A stretch of DNA of 28,254 nucleotides, taken from positions 1 through 28,254 of the forward strand of contig JAUYOQ010000188.1 of assembly GCA_030697975.1 (NCBI GenBank), given 5' to 3'. A program made the translations under genes and the position numbers. The notes under the pieces are model-generated. The model saw only the letters and a list, made by a program, of their open reading frames with translations, made no database searches and was not told the DNA's origin. Positions 13,761-22,291 of the stretch are shown in pieces. How positions within the stretch are numbered: position 1 is the first letter of the stretch; each line of letters begins with the position of its first letter. The DNA is from Nitrosopumilaceae archaeon. Its GTDB lineage: Archaea > Thermoproteota > Nitrososphaeria > Nitrososphaerales > Nitrosopumilaceae.

Positions 13761-15710
13761 GTGCAACAAGTATCAGGTTTTCAGTTAGTATCAGATTACA
13801 ATCCAACAGGAGATCAGCCTCAGGCAATAGATGCGTTAGTTAGAGGAGTAAGACAAAACAAAGTCCAAACGCTTTTGGGCGTAACAGGTAGTGGCAAGAC
13901 ATTTGCTATTGCAAATGTTATACAAAGAACTGGAAAAAACACACTTGTAATCTCACATAACAAGACACTTGCTGCACAACTTTATTCGGAGCTAAAACAA
14001 TTTTTCCCAAAAAATAATGTTGGATATTTTGTTAGCTATTATGATTATTATCAACCTGAAAGTTACATTCCACAAACAGACACTTACATAGAAAAAGATA
14101 CTCAAATTAATGAAAAAATTGAAAAAATGAGATTAGAGGCAACTGCCATGCTGCTTTCAGGCGAGCCTACCATAATAGTTGCCACAGTATCATGCATTTA
14201 CTCGCTTGGCTCACCTCGAGATTGGGAAGAAATGTCAATTACTGTCTCACAAGGAGACAAAATTGAGCGTGCAAATCTAATAAAAAAGCTAGTCAATGCA
14301 CGATATGAGCGCAATGAGATGGAGCTTGTGCCTGGCAATTTCCGTGTAAAAGGCGACACAATCGACATAATACCTGCATACTCTGATGATATAGTTAGAA
14401 TCTCCTTATTTGGCGACGATGTAGAAAAAATATCAATTTGTGATCCTATAACACTAAAAGAAAAGCAAAAGATCTCGTCTATCAAAATATTTCCTGCAAA
14501 GCACTATCTTGTTGCAAAAGACGTTAGAGAAAAGGCAGTTACATCAATCAAAGAAGAGCTAAAGCAACGACTCCCCCAGCTAAACGAGCTTGAACGACAA
14601 AGACTAGAGATGAGAACAAAGTTTGATCTTGAGATGATCGAAGAGCTTGGATACTGCTCTGGCATAGAAAATTATTCAAGACATTTTGATGGAAGAAAGC
14701 CTGGTGAAAAAGCATTTTGTCTTCTTGATTTTTTTGGAAAGGACTTTTTGCTTGTAATTGATGAATCGCATGTTACACTCCCACAGCTTCATGGAATGTA
14801 CAAGGGGGACCATTCACGAAAAAAAGAGCTTATAGACTATGGGTTTAGGCTTCCAAGTGCATATGATAACAGGCCACTAAAATTTGAAGAGTTTGAAGGA
14901 TACATAAAAAATTGCATTTTTGTTTCTGCAACCCCATCTGAATATGAAAGAAAAAAATCATTTCAGATTGTAGAGCAGCTTGTCAGACCAACAGGACTTG
15001 TAGACCCAATAGTTGAGACAAGGCCAACAAAAAATCAGATGGATGATTTGATTGTTGAAATTAAAAAAAGAGCTGAAAAAAACCAGCGAGTTTTAGTAAC
15101 AACACTAACAAAACGAATGGCAGAGGATTTAGCAGAATACTTGTCAAAAAAACAGATCAAGGTTCGCTATCTACACTCAGAGATTGAAGGCCTGCAACGT
15201 ACAGAACTAATCAGACAGCTAAGACTGGGCGAGTTTGATGTTCTTGTTGGAATAAACCTCTTAAGAGAAGGCCTTGACATACCCGAAGTCTCATTTGTAG
15301 CCATACTAGATGCAGACAAGGAAGGATTTCTTCGCAATACAACGAGCCTAATTCAGACATTTGGCAGAGCAGCACGAAATGTCGAAGGGGCTGTCATCAT
15401 GTATGCAGATATTATGACTCAATCAATGAAGACGGCAATCTCTGAGACAAATAGGCGTCGAAAAAAGCAGTTAGAGTATAACAAAGAGCGAAACATCACA
15501 CCAAAAACTATCATAAAATCAATTCCAGCACAAGTTGCAACACTTGATGATATAAAACACAAGTCAGGCCATGACCTTGTAGAGGAAATGATTGAGCTTG
15601 AGGCTGAAATGAAAAAGTTTGCAGAGAATTTGGATTTTGAGCGAGCAATTGAGTGTAGGGAAAAAATAAGGCGAATGCAAAAGGAGTTAGAAAAGAAAAA
15701 TGAACGCTAA
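13761..15710 (+). CDS. uvrB: UvrB, excinuclease ABC subunit B
   Basis: Damage-verification helicase of bacterial-type nucleotide excision repair; it receives damaged DNA from UvrA and recruits UvrC. Walker A is GVTGSGKT (40-47). The beta-hairpin that clamps DNA is YYDYYQPESYIPQTDTYIEK (93-112). Helicase motifs include VIDESHVT, FVSATPS, REGLDIPEV and QTFGRAARN. The UVR domain, which contacts UvrC, is at the C-terminus (EEMIELEAEMKKFAENLDFE, from about 609). The length (649) is normal. The start is GTG at 13761, about 26-30 bases after an AT-rich box. First gene of uvrB-uvrA-uvrC; its last 11 bases overlap uvrA. The family is bacterial in origin and present in only some archaea, so ancient transfer is likely. 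Confidence 0.97.
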   Translation: MQQVSGFQLVSDYNPTGDQPQAIDALVRGVRQNKVQTLLGVTGSGKTFAIANVIQRTGKNTLVISHNKTLAAQLYSELKQFFPKNNVGYFVSYYDYYQPESYIPQTDTYIEKDTQINEKIEKMRLEATAMLLSGEPTIIVATVSCIYSLGSPRDWEEMSITVSQGDKIERANLIKKLVNARYERNEMELVPGNFRVKGDTIDIIPAYSDDIVRISLFGDDVEKISICDPITLKEKQKISSIKIFPAKHYLVAKDVREKAVTSIKEELKQRLPQLNELERQRLEMRTKFDLEMIEELGYCSGIENYSRHFDGRKPGEKAFCLLDFFGKDFLLVIDESHVTLPQLHGMYKGDHSRKKELIDYGFRLPSAYDNRPLKFEEFEGYIKNCIFVSATPSEYERKKSFQIVEQLVRPTGLVDPIVETRPTKNQMDDLIVEIKKRAEKNQRVLVTTLTKRMAEDLAEYLSKKQIKVRYLHSEIEGLQRTELIRQLRLGEFDVLVGINLLREGLDIPEVSFVAILDADKEGFLRNTTSLIQTFGRAARNVEGAVIMYADIMTQSMKTAISETNRRRKKQLEYNKERNITPKTIIKSIPAQVATLDDIKHKSGHDLVEEMIELEAEMKKFAENLDFERAIECREKIRRMQKELEKKNER

Positions 15711-18513
15711 ATTAAAAATTCGTGGAGCAAGACAGCATAATCTAAAAAACATTGATCTTGATATCCCAAAAAACAATCTGGTAGTAATTAGTGGACTCTC
15801 AGGTTCTGGCAAGTCAACACTTGCCTTTGATACAATTTATGCAGAAGGACAAAGACGTTATGTAGAGTCATTGTCTGCATACGCAAGACAGTTTTTGGAA
15901 ATGATGGATAAACCTGATGTTGATTCAATTGAAGGGTTATCGCCTGCAATATCAATTCAGCAAAAAACTACAAGCAAAAATCCACGCTCAACTGTTGGCA
16001 CTACAACTGAGATCTATGATTATCTAAGACTGCTTTATGCAAGAATTGGAATTCCCCACTGTACAAACTGTGGACGAAAAATCTCAAACCAATCAGTTGA
16101 ATCAATTTGTGATTCTATCTTACGTAATTTTGATGGAAAAAAAATTCTTGTTTTAGCACCTATAATACAACGAAAAAAAGGAACGTATGAAAAACTCTTT
16201 GAGCAGATAAAAAAAGATGGATACTCTAGGGTTCGTTTAGATGGACAAATAACACAGATTGATGAAACACCAACACTTGACAGACAAAAGTGGCACAATA
16301 TCGAAATTGTCGTAGACAGAATTAGTATTACAAAATCTGAAAAAAGCAGGCTTTTTGAGGCAATCCAGACTGCACTCAAGGCTGCAAAAGGCTCTGTTCT
16401 AATCTCAGATGAGAGCCAAGACAAGATGTTTTCTCAAAATAACGCATGCCCATATTGTGGCATCACAATAGGTGAACTTGAGCCTAGAACGTTTTCTTTT
16501 AACTCCCCTTTTGGCTCCTGTAAGGCCTGCAATGGTCTTGGTGTCAAAATTGAATTTGACCCGGATTTAGTAATACCTGACAAGTCAAAATCAATACTTG
16601 AGGGGGCCATAGTTCCATGGAGCGGCAGATTTTCCTCATTTAGAAAGCAAGCACTGCAACATGTCGGAAAAGAATTTGGATTTAATCTAATGACTCCAAT
16701 TAACAAGATAACACCAAAACAGCTCAGAATAATTCTTTATGGAACAGACCAGAGGATTCGCTTTAGATACGAATCAAAGTCAAGTGACTCGTCTTGGGAA
16801 TATACTGATGCATTTGAAGGAGTGCTAGAAAACTTGCAACGAGTATTTATGGAAACAGACTCTGAGGCAAAAAGAGAATGGCTAAAACAGTTTATGCGCG
16901 ATACTCCATGCAATGGTTGTAACGGAAAAAAGCTAAAGCCTGAAGCTCTTGCTGTCAAGATAAATTCGATGAACATAATGGATGTTTGTGATCTATCAAT
17001 TGACGCGTGCTATGAATTCTTTAACAAACTAAAGCTAACAGAGACAGAACAATATATCGCACGAGATGTTCTAAAGGAAATAAAGGAACGATTAGAGTTT
17101 CTAAAAAATGTTGGATTAAATTATATTACATTAAATCGTCTGAGCTCAACTCTGTCTGGAGGGGAATCGCAGCGAATACGTCTTGCAACACAAATTGGCT
17201 CAAATCTTACAGGAGTTCTGTATGTACTTGATGAGCCAACAATTGGATTGCATCAAAGAGATAATCAGAGACTGATAAAAACACTGACAAAGCTTCGTGA
17301 TTTGGGAAATACAGTAATTGTTGTAGAACATGATGAAGAAGTCATTCGAAATTCTGACTGGATTGTTGACCTAGGTCCTGGTGCAGGGGTGCATGGAGGA
17401 TATGTGGTATTTGAAGGAACTATAGACCAAATCCTAAATGGTCATAAATCAATTACAGGCACTTATCTAAAAGATAAATCACTCATAAAACTTGAAAACA
17501 AAAAACGAACGCAAAAAGGCAAACTGGTTGTAATAGGTGCCTCTGAAAACAACCTCAAAAATATCGATGTAGAGTTTCCACTAGGGCTTTTTATCACAAT
17601 TACCGGAGTCTCAGGCTCTGGCAAGTCCACTCTGACAAATGAAATTCTGCTAAAAGCACTCTCTGCTCACTTTTACAAGTCAAATGAGCGACCAGGAAAG
17701 CATAACAAAATCGAAGGTATTGAGAACATCGACAAAGTCATAGCCATTGATCAATCCCCTATAGGAAGGACCCCACGCTCAAATCCTGCCACCTATATTG
17801 GTGCGTTTACACCCATCCGCGAACTATACGCAAATACAGAAACCTCAAAGGAGCGTGGATATGCCCCAGGTCAGTTTTCATTTAACGTGCAAGATGGCCG
17901 CTGTTTTGCATGTGAGGGTGACGGTGTAAAAAAAATCGAGATGCAGTTTCTATCAGATGTTTATGTTAGATGTGATGAGTGCAAGGGAAAAAGATACAAT
18001 TCTGAAACACTCTCTGTATTATACAAGGGAAAAAACATTGCCGATGTTTTAGAGATGACAGCATATGAGGCTTTGCAGTTTTTTGAAAACATTCCTGCAA
18101 TAAAGCGAAAGCTCCAGACAGTTTTTGATGTTGGTTTAGGATACATAAAACTTGGTCAATCGTCAACTACGCTATCTGGTGGTGAAGCTCAGCGAGTAAA
18201 GCTTGCATCAGAATTATCTAAGAAAGGAACTGGGAAAACGCTCTATATTTTGGACGAGCCGACAACAGGACTTCACTTTGCAGATGTTCAAAAATTGCTT
18301 GATGTACTAAATAGACTAGTAAACTTGGGAAATACTGTAATTGTAATTGAACACAACTTGGATGTGATAAAAAATTCTGACTGGATTATTGATTTAGGGC
18401 CAGAAGGAGGCGACAATGGAGGGCAAGTTGTTGCCACAGGAACACCAGAACAAATTGCAAACAATCCAAAAAGCTATACAGGACAGCATCTCAAAAAGTT
18501 TATGAAAAGATGA
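15700..18513 (+). CDS. uvrA: UvrA, excinuclease ABC subunit A
   Basis: Damage-sensing ABC ATPase of nucleotide excision repair. It has two ATPase modules. The first Walker A is SGLSGSGKST (31-40) with signature LSGGESQRIRLA (485-496). The second Walker A is GVSGSGKST with signature LSGGEAQRVKLA (825-836). The zinc modules are C250/C253 with C274/C277, and C735/C738 with C758/C761. D-loop and Walker B segments (YVLDEPTIGLH, YILDEPTTGLH) are intact. The length (937) is normal and nothing is missing. The ATG lies inside uvrB (11-base overlap), preceded by AAGGAG about 13 bases upstream, and the gene overlaps uvrC by four bases (ATGA), indicating translational coupling. Confidence 0.97.
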   Translation: MNAKLKIRGARQHNLKNIDLDIPKNNLVVISGLSGSGKSTLAFDTIYAEGQRRYVESLSAYARQFLEMMDKPDVDSIEGLSPAISIQQKTTSKNPRSTVGTTTEIYDYLRLLYARIGIPHCTNCGRKISNQSVESICDSILRNFDGKKILVLAPIIQRKKGTYEKLFEQIKKDGYSRVRLDGQITQIDETPTLDRQKWHNIEIVVDRISITKSEKSRLFEAIQTALKAAKGSVLISDESQDKMFSQNNACPYCGITIGELEPRTFSFNSPFGSCKACNGLGVKIEFDPDLVIPDKSKSILEGAIVPWSGRFSSFRKQALQHVGKEFGFNLMTPINKITPKQLRIILYGTDQRIRFRYESKSSDSSWEYTDAFEGVLENLQRVFMETDSEAKREWLKQFMRDTPCNGCNGKKLKPEALAVKINSMNIMDVCDLSIDACYEFFNKLKLTETEQYIARDVLKEIKERLEFLKNVGLNYITLNRLSSTLSGGESQRIRLATQIGSNLTGVLYVLDEPTIGLHQRDNQRLIKTLTKLRDLGNTVIVVEHDEEVIRNSDWIVDLGPGAGVHGGYVVFEGTIDQILNGHKSITGTYLKDKSLIKLENKKRTQKGKLVVIGASENNLKNIDVEFPLGLFITITGVSGSGKSTLTNEILLKALSAHFYKSNERPGKHNKIEGIENIDKVIAIDQSPIGRTPRSNPATYIGAFTPIRELYANTETSKERGYAPGQFSFNVQDGRCFACEGDGVKKIEMQFLSDVYVRCDECKGKRYNSETLSVLYKGKNIADVLEMTAYEALQFFENIPAIKRKLQTVFDVGLGYIKLGQSSTTLSGGEAQRVKLASELSKKGTGKTLYILDEPTTGLHFADVQKLLDVLNRLVNLGNTVIVIEHNLDVIKNSDWIIDLGPEGGDNGGQVVATGTPEQIANNPKSYTGQHLKKFMKR

Positions 18514-20090
18514 CTATAGATATTTCCAAAATAAACATACCTAGTCATCCTGGAATCTATTTGATGAAAGACGATGCTGGAAAGATAATCTATATTGGAA
18601 AAGCAAAAAATCTCAAAAACCGTGTAAAATCATATTTTTTAAAAAATCAAAACTATAAGACACAAAAACTAGTTGAAAATATTTCAGACATTGAATTTGT
18701 CTTAACAGATAATGAGCGAGAGGCATTTTTGCTTGAGGCAAACATGATAAAGCAATACAGACCTATTTTTAATATCGAGCTAAAAGACCAGCAGCGATAC
18801 ACCTATCTTAGAATTACAGATGAAGAGTATCCACGGCTCTTGGTTGCACGCCGTACAAGAACTGGCAAGTTTTTAGGTTCAGGTAAGATATTTGGACCAT
18901 TCACGCAAGGTAGCTCAAAACTACTCACGATTGGCTCTTTGCGAAAGACCTTCAAGATACGAATTTGCAAGACGCTTCCAAAAAAGGCCTGCCTTGAGTA
19001 CCACCTTGGAAACTGCGAAGCCCCATGCGAGTTCAAAGAAGCTCAAGAAAGATACACTGGACATATTTCTGATTTGGGATCAATTCTAAAGGGAAAACAA
19101 AAAATGAGAGATTTTGCTGAAAAGCTAAAACAAGAAATGAAAAAAGCCTCTGACTTGCTTCAGTTTGAGCAAGCACGCGAAATTAGAGACACTTTGCAAA
19201 GACTAGGCAATCTCCAAACAAGACAAAAAATGGAATTTGTTCAAAACTCTGATGAGGAATTTTTTGGAATAAAAATACAAAATCAAATTGCCCAGATCAT
19301 GACGTTTAGAAAAATAAATGGCGTGATTAGAGACAGCGACAGGTTTTCTTTTGATCTAGTTGGCGATAACTCGTTTTCTAACTTTTTGTTCCAATATTAT
19401 ACGACACACAAAATTCCAAAAACAATTATTGTAAGCCAGATTCCAGAAAGAAAAGAACTTTTAGAATCAATGCTCTCTGAAAACACGGGATATTCAGTAG
19501 AGATTGTTGTGCCAAAAAAAGGCAAAAGAAAAGAGATGATTGATTTGATAATGAAAAACTTGGATCTAATTGAGGCAAAGGGAGCAGAACCTAGTCTTGT
19601 TGAGCTAAAAGAGCAGCTTGGCTTATCAGAAATTCCAAAAGTAATAGAGTGTTTTGACATATCAAATCATGGAGAAGCGTTTGCAGTTGGTGCAATGTCA
19701 AGATTTGTAGGCGGCAGGCCAGATACGTCAGGATATAGGAAATTCAAGATAAAAACAGTAAAGGGAAGAGATGATTTTGCAATGATTGGCGAGATAATAA
19801 AGCGTAGATATCATAGATTGTCTGAAGAAAAACAACATTTTCCAGATTTGATTGTAATAGATGGTGGAAAAGGCCAACTCAATTCTGCCTTAAAATCACT
19901 TCAAGCTGTCAGAGCCGCCATTCCCTGTATTTCGCTAGCAAAAGAAAATGAGGAAGTATACATTCCCAAACGAAAAGAACCGCTTGTGATTTCAAAAAAC
20001 AGTTCTGCACTTAAAATTCTTCAATATGCAAGAGATGAAGCACACAGGTTTGGGGTAAGCTACAACAGAAACCTTCAGCTAATTTCTTAG
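18510..20090 (+). CDS. uvrC: UvrC, excinuclease ABC subunit C, without HhH tail
   Basis: Dual-incision nuclease of excision repair. The N-terminal GIY-YIG nuclease (3' cut) is HPGIYLMKDDAGKIIYIGKA (13-32). A Cys cluster is present at C153, C161, C169 and C173, where bacterial UvrC binds an iron-sulfur cluster. The UVR domain that meets UvrB is around 205-240 (SDLLQFEQAREIRDTLQR). The RNase H-like nuclease (5' cut) has D383 (ECFDISNH), D451 (VIDGGKGQ) and H512 (DEAHRFGV). The protein stops 14 residues after H512, at 526, whereas bacterial UvrC (about 600) continues into a tandem helix-hairpin-helix domain. No HhH coding sequence is seen after the stop, so this is not a simple frameshift. The stop overlaps that of the convergent 49-aa gene. 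Confidence 0.95.
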   Translation: MTIDISKINIPSHPGIYLMKDDAGKIIYIGKAKNLKNRVKSYFLKNQNYKTQKLVENISDIEFVLTDNEREAFLLEANMIKQYRPIFNIELKDQQRYTYLRITDEEYPRLLVARRTRTGKFLGSGKIFGPFTQGSSKLLTIGSLRKTFKIRICKTLPKKACLEYHLGNCEAPCEFKEAQERYTGHISDLGSILKGKQKMRDFAEKLKQEMKKASDLLQFEQAREIRDTLQRLGNLQTRQKMEFVQNSDEEFFGIKIQNQIAQIMTFRKINGVIRDSDRFSFDLVGDNSFSNFLFQYYTTHKIPKTIIVSQIPERKELLESMLSENTGYSVEIVVPKKGKRKEMIDLIMKNLDLIEAKGAEPSLVELKEQLGLSEIPKVIECFDISNHGEAFAVGAMSRFVGGRPDTSGYRKFKIKTVKGRDDFAMIGEIIKRRYHRLSEEKQHFPDLIVIDGGKGQLNSALKSLQAVRAAIPCISLAKENEEVYIPKRKEPLVISKNSSALKILQYARDEAHRFGVSYNRNLQLIS

Positions 20091-20236
20091 GGTGGGTCTA
20101 GATTTTTTCTTTGATTTTTGCCTTTGCGTCTCTGCTCCATACATGATTTGAGTTCTTCTTTGCTATGATTTTTAATTGATTTTCCGCACATTGCACATGT
20201 TGGCTCAGAAACTATTGGTTTTCTTTCAAATGGCAT
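20087..20236 (-). CDS. 49-aa zinc-binding-like small protein
   Basis: A 49-codon frame beginning MPFERKPIVSEPTCAMCGKS. It has C14-x2-C17, H24 and C32, a C2HC arrangement fit to hold one zinc ion, followed by a basic tail (EQRRKGKNQRKNLDPP). The ATG at 20236 is six bases downstream of the stop of the metallo-beta-lactamase-fold gene, so the two are probably co-transcribed. Its stop overlaps the uvrC stop by four bases. The Zn-knuckle plus basic tail suggests nucleic-acid or protein binding; this is inference. Confidence 0.6.
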   Translation of the reverse strand: MPFERKPIVSEPTCAMCGKSIKNHSKEELKSCMEQRRKGKNQRKNLDPP

Positions 20237-20242
20237 GTGCCA

Positions 20243-21202
20243 TCAAATAAAATCATCAAGTGATTCTTCGCGCAATGGTTGAGCATCTATTCCAAGGGAT
20301 TTAAGATGCGCAGAAAACTCTTCTACAAAACCATGAATTGTATAGACTTTATCAGCACCGCTTTGTTTTACCAACTCAACTAGCTCATCAAAGTCGCAAT
20401 GATCACTTAGTGGTATTGAGTAATCAGCCCGCCTTCCAAAAGAAAATCGTGCAGATTTTGCCCAGCCAGAAAATCCAATGGTTGCTGCACCATACTTTGA
20501 TTTCATGTTTTTGATAAAGTAACTTTTTTCTGACATAAATGGTGCAACCATTATCCAAGGTTTTTTTTCAAGAAGACCGTTTTTTTCAGCTTCTGTATGA
20601 CCAATGCATTCTTTGAGATTTATCCCCAAGGTTCGATGCAAGTCATTCATTTCCTTTACAGAATCATGATAGTATAGTGGCTCCCAGTGCCCAAATAGCT
20701 GCGATATTGTCTGTGCTTTTCCAAGCTGATAGCCAAACAAAATTACTGGAATTCCACGAGAATAATGCTCAGATATTATCTCATTTACAGTTTTTTTTAT
20801 CTCATCAAGCTTTGGGAAAATAAATTCAGGTAGGCCAAATGTGCATTCTGTTATCAGTGTCTTGCATTTTGGAATCTTTGCACCAGAAAGAAATCCTCTG
20901 CTTCGTGTGCAAATATCACCTGTGTAAAAAATATCATCAAACAGTAATCCACGAGCACCTAAAATGTGCCCACTATCTAAAAGCGAAAAATTCTCCAAAT
21001 TATCGCTAGAGTCCATCTTACAGCCACGCAGCTTTGCAATCCTGCTAGTCTCAATTGAAGCCAAGGTAGGCACGCCATTTTGGGTTGGCAGATGATCAGA
21101 GTGCGCATGTGAGACAAAGTTTACGCACCCCTCAAGTGGGATTTTTGGATCCAAAAGTATAGTTGTGTTATTTGTCTTACATACAATGCCGTTTTTTGTC
21201 AT
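20243..21202 (-). CDS. Metallo-beta-lactamase-fold exonuclease-like protein (COG1236 / ligase-associated type)
   Basis: Predicted zinc-dependent nuclease of the beta-CASP-related MBL group. Metal motifs: SHAHSDH near the N-terminus, DSGHILGA, FYTGDICTRS, and SDHCDFDE with a final TIHG. The middle segment LITECTFGLPEF followed by VILFGYQLGKAQTI closely resembles bacterial DNA-ligase-associated exonucleases and SNM1/Artemis-like enzymes, more than long mRNA 3'-end processing factors (over 400 residues). RNA processing therefore remains possible, but DNA repair seems at least as likely. The ATG at 21202 (319 residues) is preferred over the TTG at 21232: with the TATA element at 21244-21253, transcription would start near or downstream of the TTG. 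It is followed by the 49-aa zinc protein and is convergent with uvrBAC. Confidence 0.8.
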   Translation of the reverse strand: MTKNGIVCKTNNTTILLDPKIPLEGCVNFVSHAHSDHLPTQNGVPTLASIETSRIAKLRGCKMDSSDNLENFSLLDSGHILGARGLLFDDIFYTGDICTRSRGFLSGAKIPKCKTLITECTFGLPEFIFPKLDEIKKTVNEIISEHYSRGIPVILFGYQLGKAQTISQLFGHWEPLYYHDSVKEMNDLHRTLGINLKECIGHTEAEKNGLLEKKPWIMVAPFMSEKSYFIKNMKSKYGAATIGFSGWAKSARFSFGRRADYSIPLSDHCDFDELVELVKQSGADKVYTIHGFVEEFSAHLKSLGIDAQPLREESLDDFI

Positions 21203-21243
21203 CTTTATTTTGTGTGTCAAACACAGAAACAAACGTGAGATTT

Positions 21244-21253
21244 GATATAAATT
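21244..21253. promoter_or_regulatory. Shared divergent TATA element (MBL nuclease / purN)
   Basis: GATATAAATT reads AATTTATATC on the other strand, so it has a TATA core in both directions. It is centred about 31 bases before the TTG of purN (leaderless) and about 46 before the ATG of the nuclease gene. No other good TATA box lies in this gap. Confidence 0.5.
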
Positions 21254-21278
21254 GCAGCTTTAGTCTAGTTTTGACTAC

Positions 21279-21896
21279 TTGCTAAATCTTGCAATTTTGA
21301 TCTCAGGGCGCGGTAGTAACATGGAAGCCATTCTCAAGGCGATCAAGAAAAAAAAGATTCCTGTAAATCCAGCAGTTGTTATCTCAAACAAACCTGATGC
21401 AAAGGGCCTCAAGATAGCAAAAAAGCTTGGAGTAAAAACCGAAGTTGTAGACAGCCAGGATTTTAAAGGTGATAGATTGGAATATGATAAAAAAATAATC
21501 ACAGTTTTAGAAAAATACAACATTACTCCAGAAAATGGCCTTGTCTGTCTTGCAGGATTTATGAGAATTATCAGTCCAGAGTTTATTAGAAAATACAAGA
21601 ACCGAATCATGAACATACACCCAGCACTATTACCGTCGTATCCAGGACTACATGCACAAAGACAGGCATTAGAAGGAGGGGCAAAGTATTCTGGCTGTAC
21701 AGTTCACTTTGCAGATGAGAAAGTAGACCATGGTCCAATAATTTTGCAATCAGTTGTGAAAGTTAAAGACGACGATACAGAAGAAAGCCTCTCAAAGCGA
21801 ATTTTAGCACAAGAGCACAAAATTTATCCAGAAGCTGTAAGACTTTTTGCACTTGGAAAGCTCAAAGTTGTTGGAAAAAGAACAAAACTAACCTAA
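21279..21896 (+). CDS. purN: Phosphoribosylglycinamide formyltransferase (GART, PurN type)
   Basis: Third step of purine synthesis: it moves a formyl group from 10-formyl-tetrahydrofolate to GAR. The start LNLAILISGRGSNMEAIL carries the GAR phosphate-binding GRGSN. Active-site N112 and H114 lie in MNIHPALLPSYPG and D150 in KVDHGPIILQ; LAGFMRIIS is also typical. The length (205) is normal. The start is TTG at 21279, about 31 bases after a TATA element, with no room for a Shine-Dalgarno leader. Use of the folate-dependent enzyme agrees with folD and the cyclo-ligase nearby. Its stop overlaps that of the convergent cupin gene by four bases. Confidence 0.95.
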   Translation: MLNLAILISGRGSNMEAILKAIKKKKIPVNPAVVISNKPDAKGLKIAKKLGVKTEVVDSQDFKGDRLEYDKKIITVLEKYNITPENGLVCLAGFMRIISPEFIRKYKNRIMNIHPALLPSYPGLHAQRQALEGGAKYSGCTVHFADEKVDHGPIILQSVVKVKDDDTEESLSKRILAQEHKIYPEAVRLFALGKLKVVGKRTKLT

Positions 21897-22213
21897 GAGT
21901 CAGGCCCACCAAAAAAGTAAATCACTACAAGATCTTTTGTGTTTCCAAAAAAATAGTGTTCTGTATTTTTTGGAACAAAAAATGTTTTTCCCTCTTCTAT
22001 TGCATAGTCTTTTTTATCTATTTTCAGATATCCATTGCCACGAATTACATAATACAGCTCATCTGAATCATGAGGCGCCTGTGTGTCTTTTTCTCCTGGC
22101 TGTAGCACCAAGACACCAGCTGCAAGAGTGTCTTTATTGATAAATGTATGAAAGTAATTGCTGCTTTTTTGAAGCTCATCTATGTATTTTCTAGTATCAA
22201 ATTCAAATTTCAT
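21893..22213 (-). CDS. Single-domain cupin protein
   Basis: A 106-residue small cupin. Motif 1 is LQPGEKDTQAPHDSDELYYV (37-56), with metal ligands H48 and E52; the usual second His is S50. The glycine turn is IRGNGYLKI (58-66), and motif 2 is EEGKTFFVPKNTEHYF (73-88) with H86. It probably binds one metal ion through two His and one Glu. The substrate is unknown: cupins of this size range from dioxygenases to ligand-binding proteins. It stands alone on the minus strand between purN and folD, so a link to purine or folate metabolism is not implied. Confidence 0.85.
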   Translation of the reverse strand: MKFEFDTRKYIDELQKSSNYFHTFINKDTLAAGVLVLQPGEKDTQAPHDSDELYYVIRGNGYLKIDKKDYAIEEGKTFFVPKNTEHYFFGNTKDLVVIYFFGGPDS

Positions 22214-22291
22214 AATCTGCTTTGATGCCTAATCCATTTTAAAATTTCATAAATTCCAAGGATTAAATAGCAAAAATATCGAACAGACACA

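Noticed and set aside
16035..16976. Several minus-strand frames (up to 129 codons) inside uvrA
   Set aside because: They are shadows of the strongly conserved UvrA frame, including its zinc-finger coding region.
20091..20242. Frameshifted HhH tail of uvrC after its stop
   Set aside because: No plus-strand frame in this stretch shows a helix-hairpin-helix pattern, and it is occupied by the convergent 49-aa gene.
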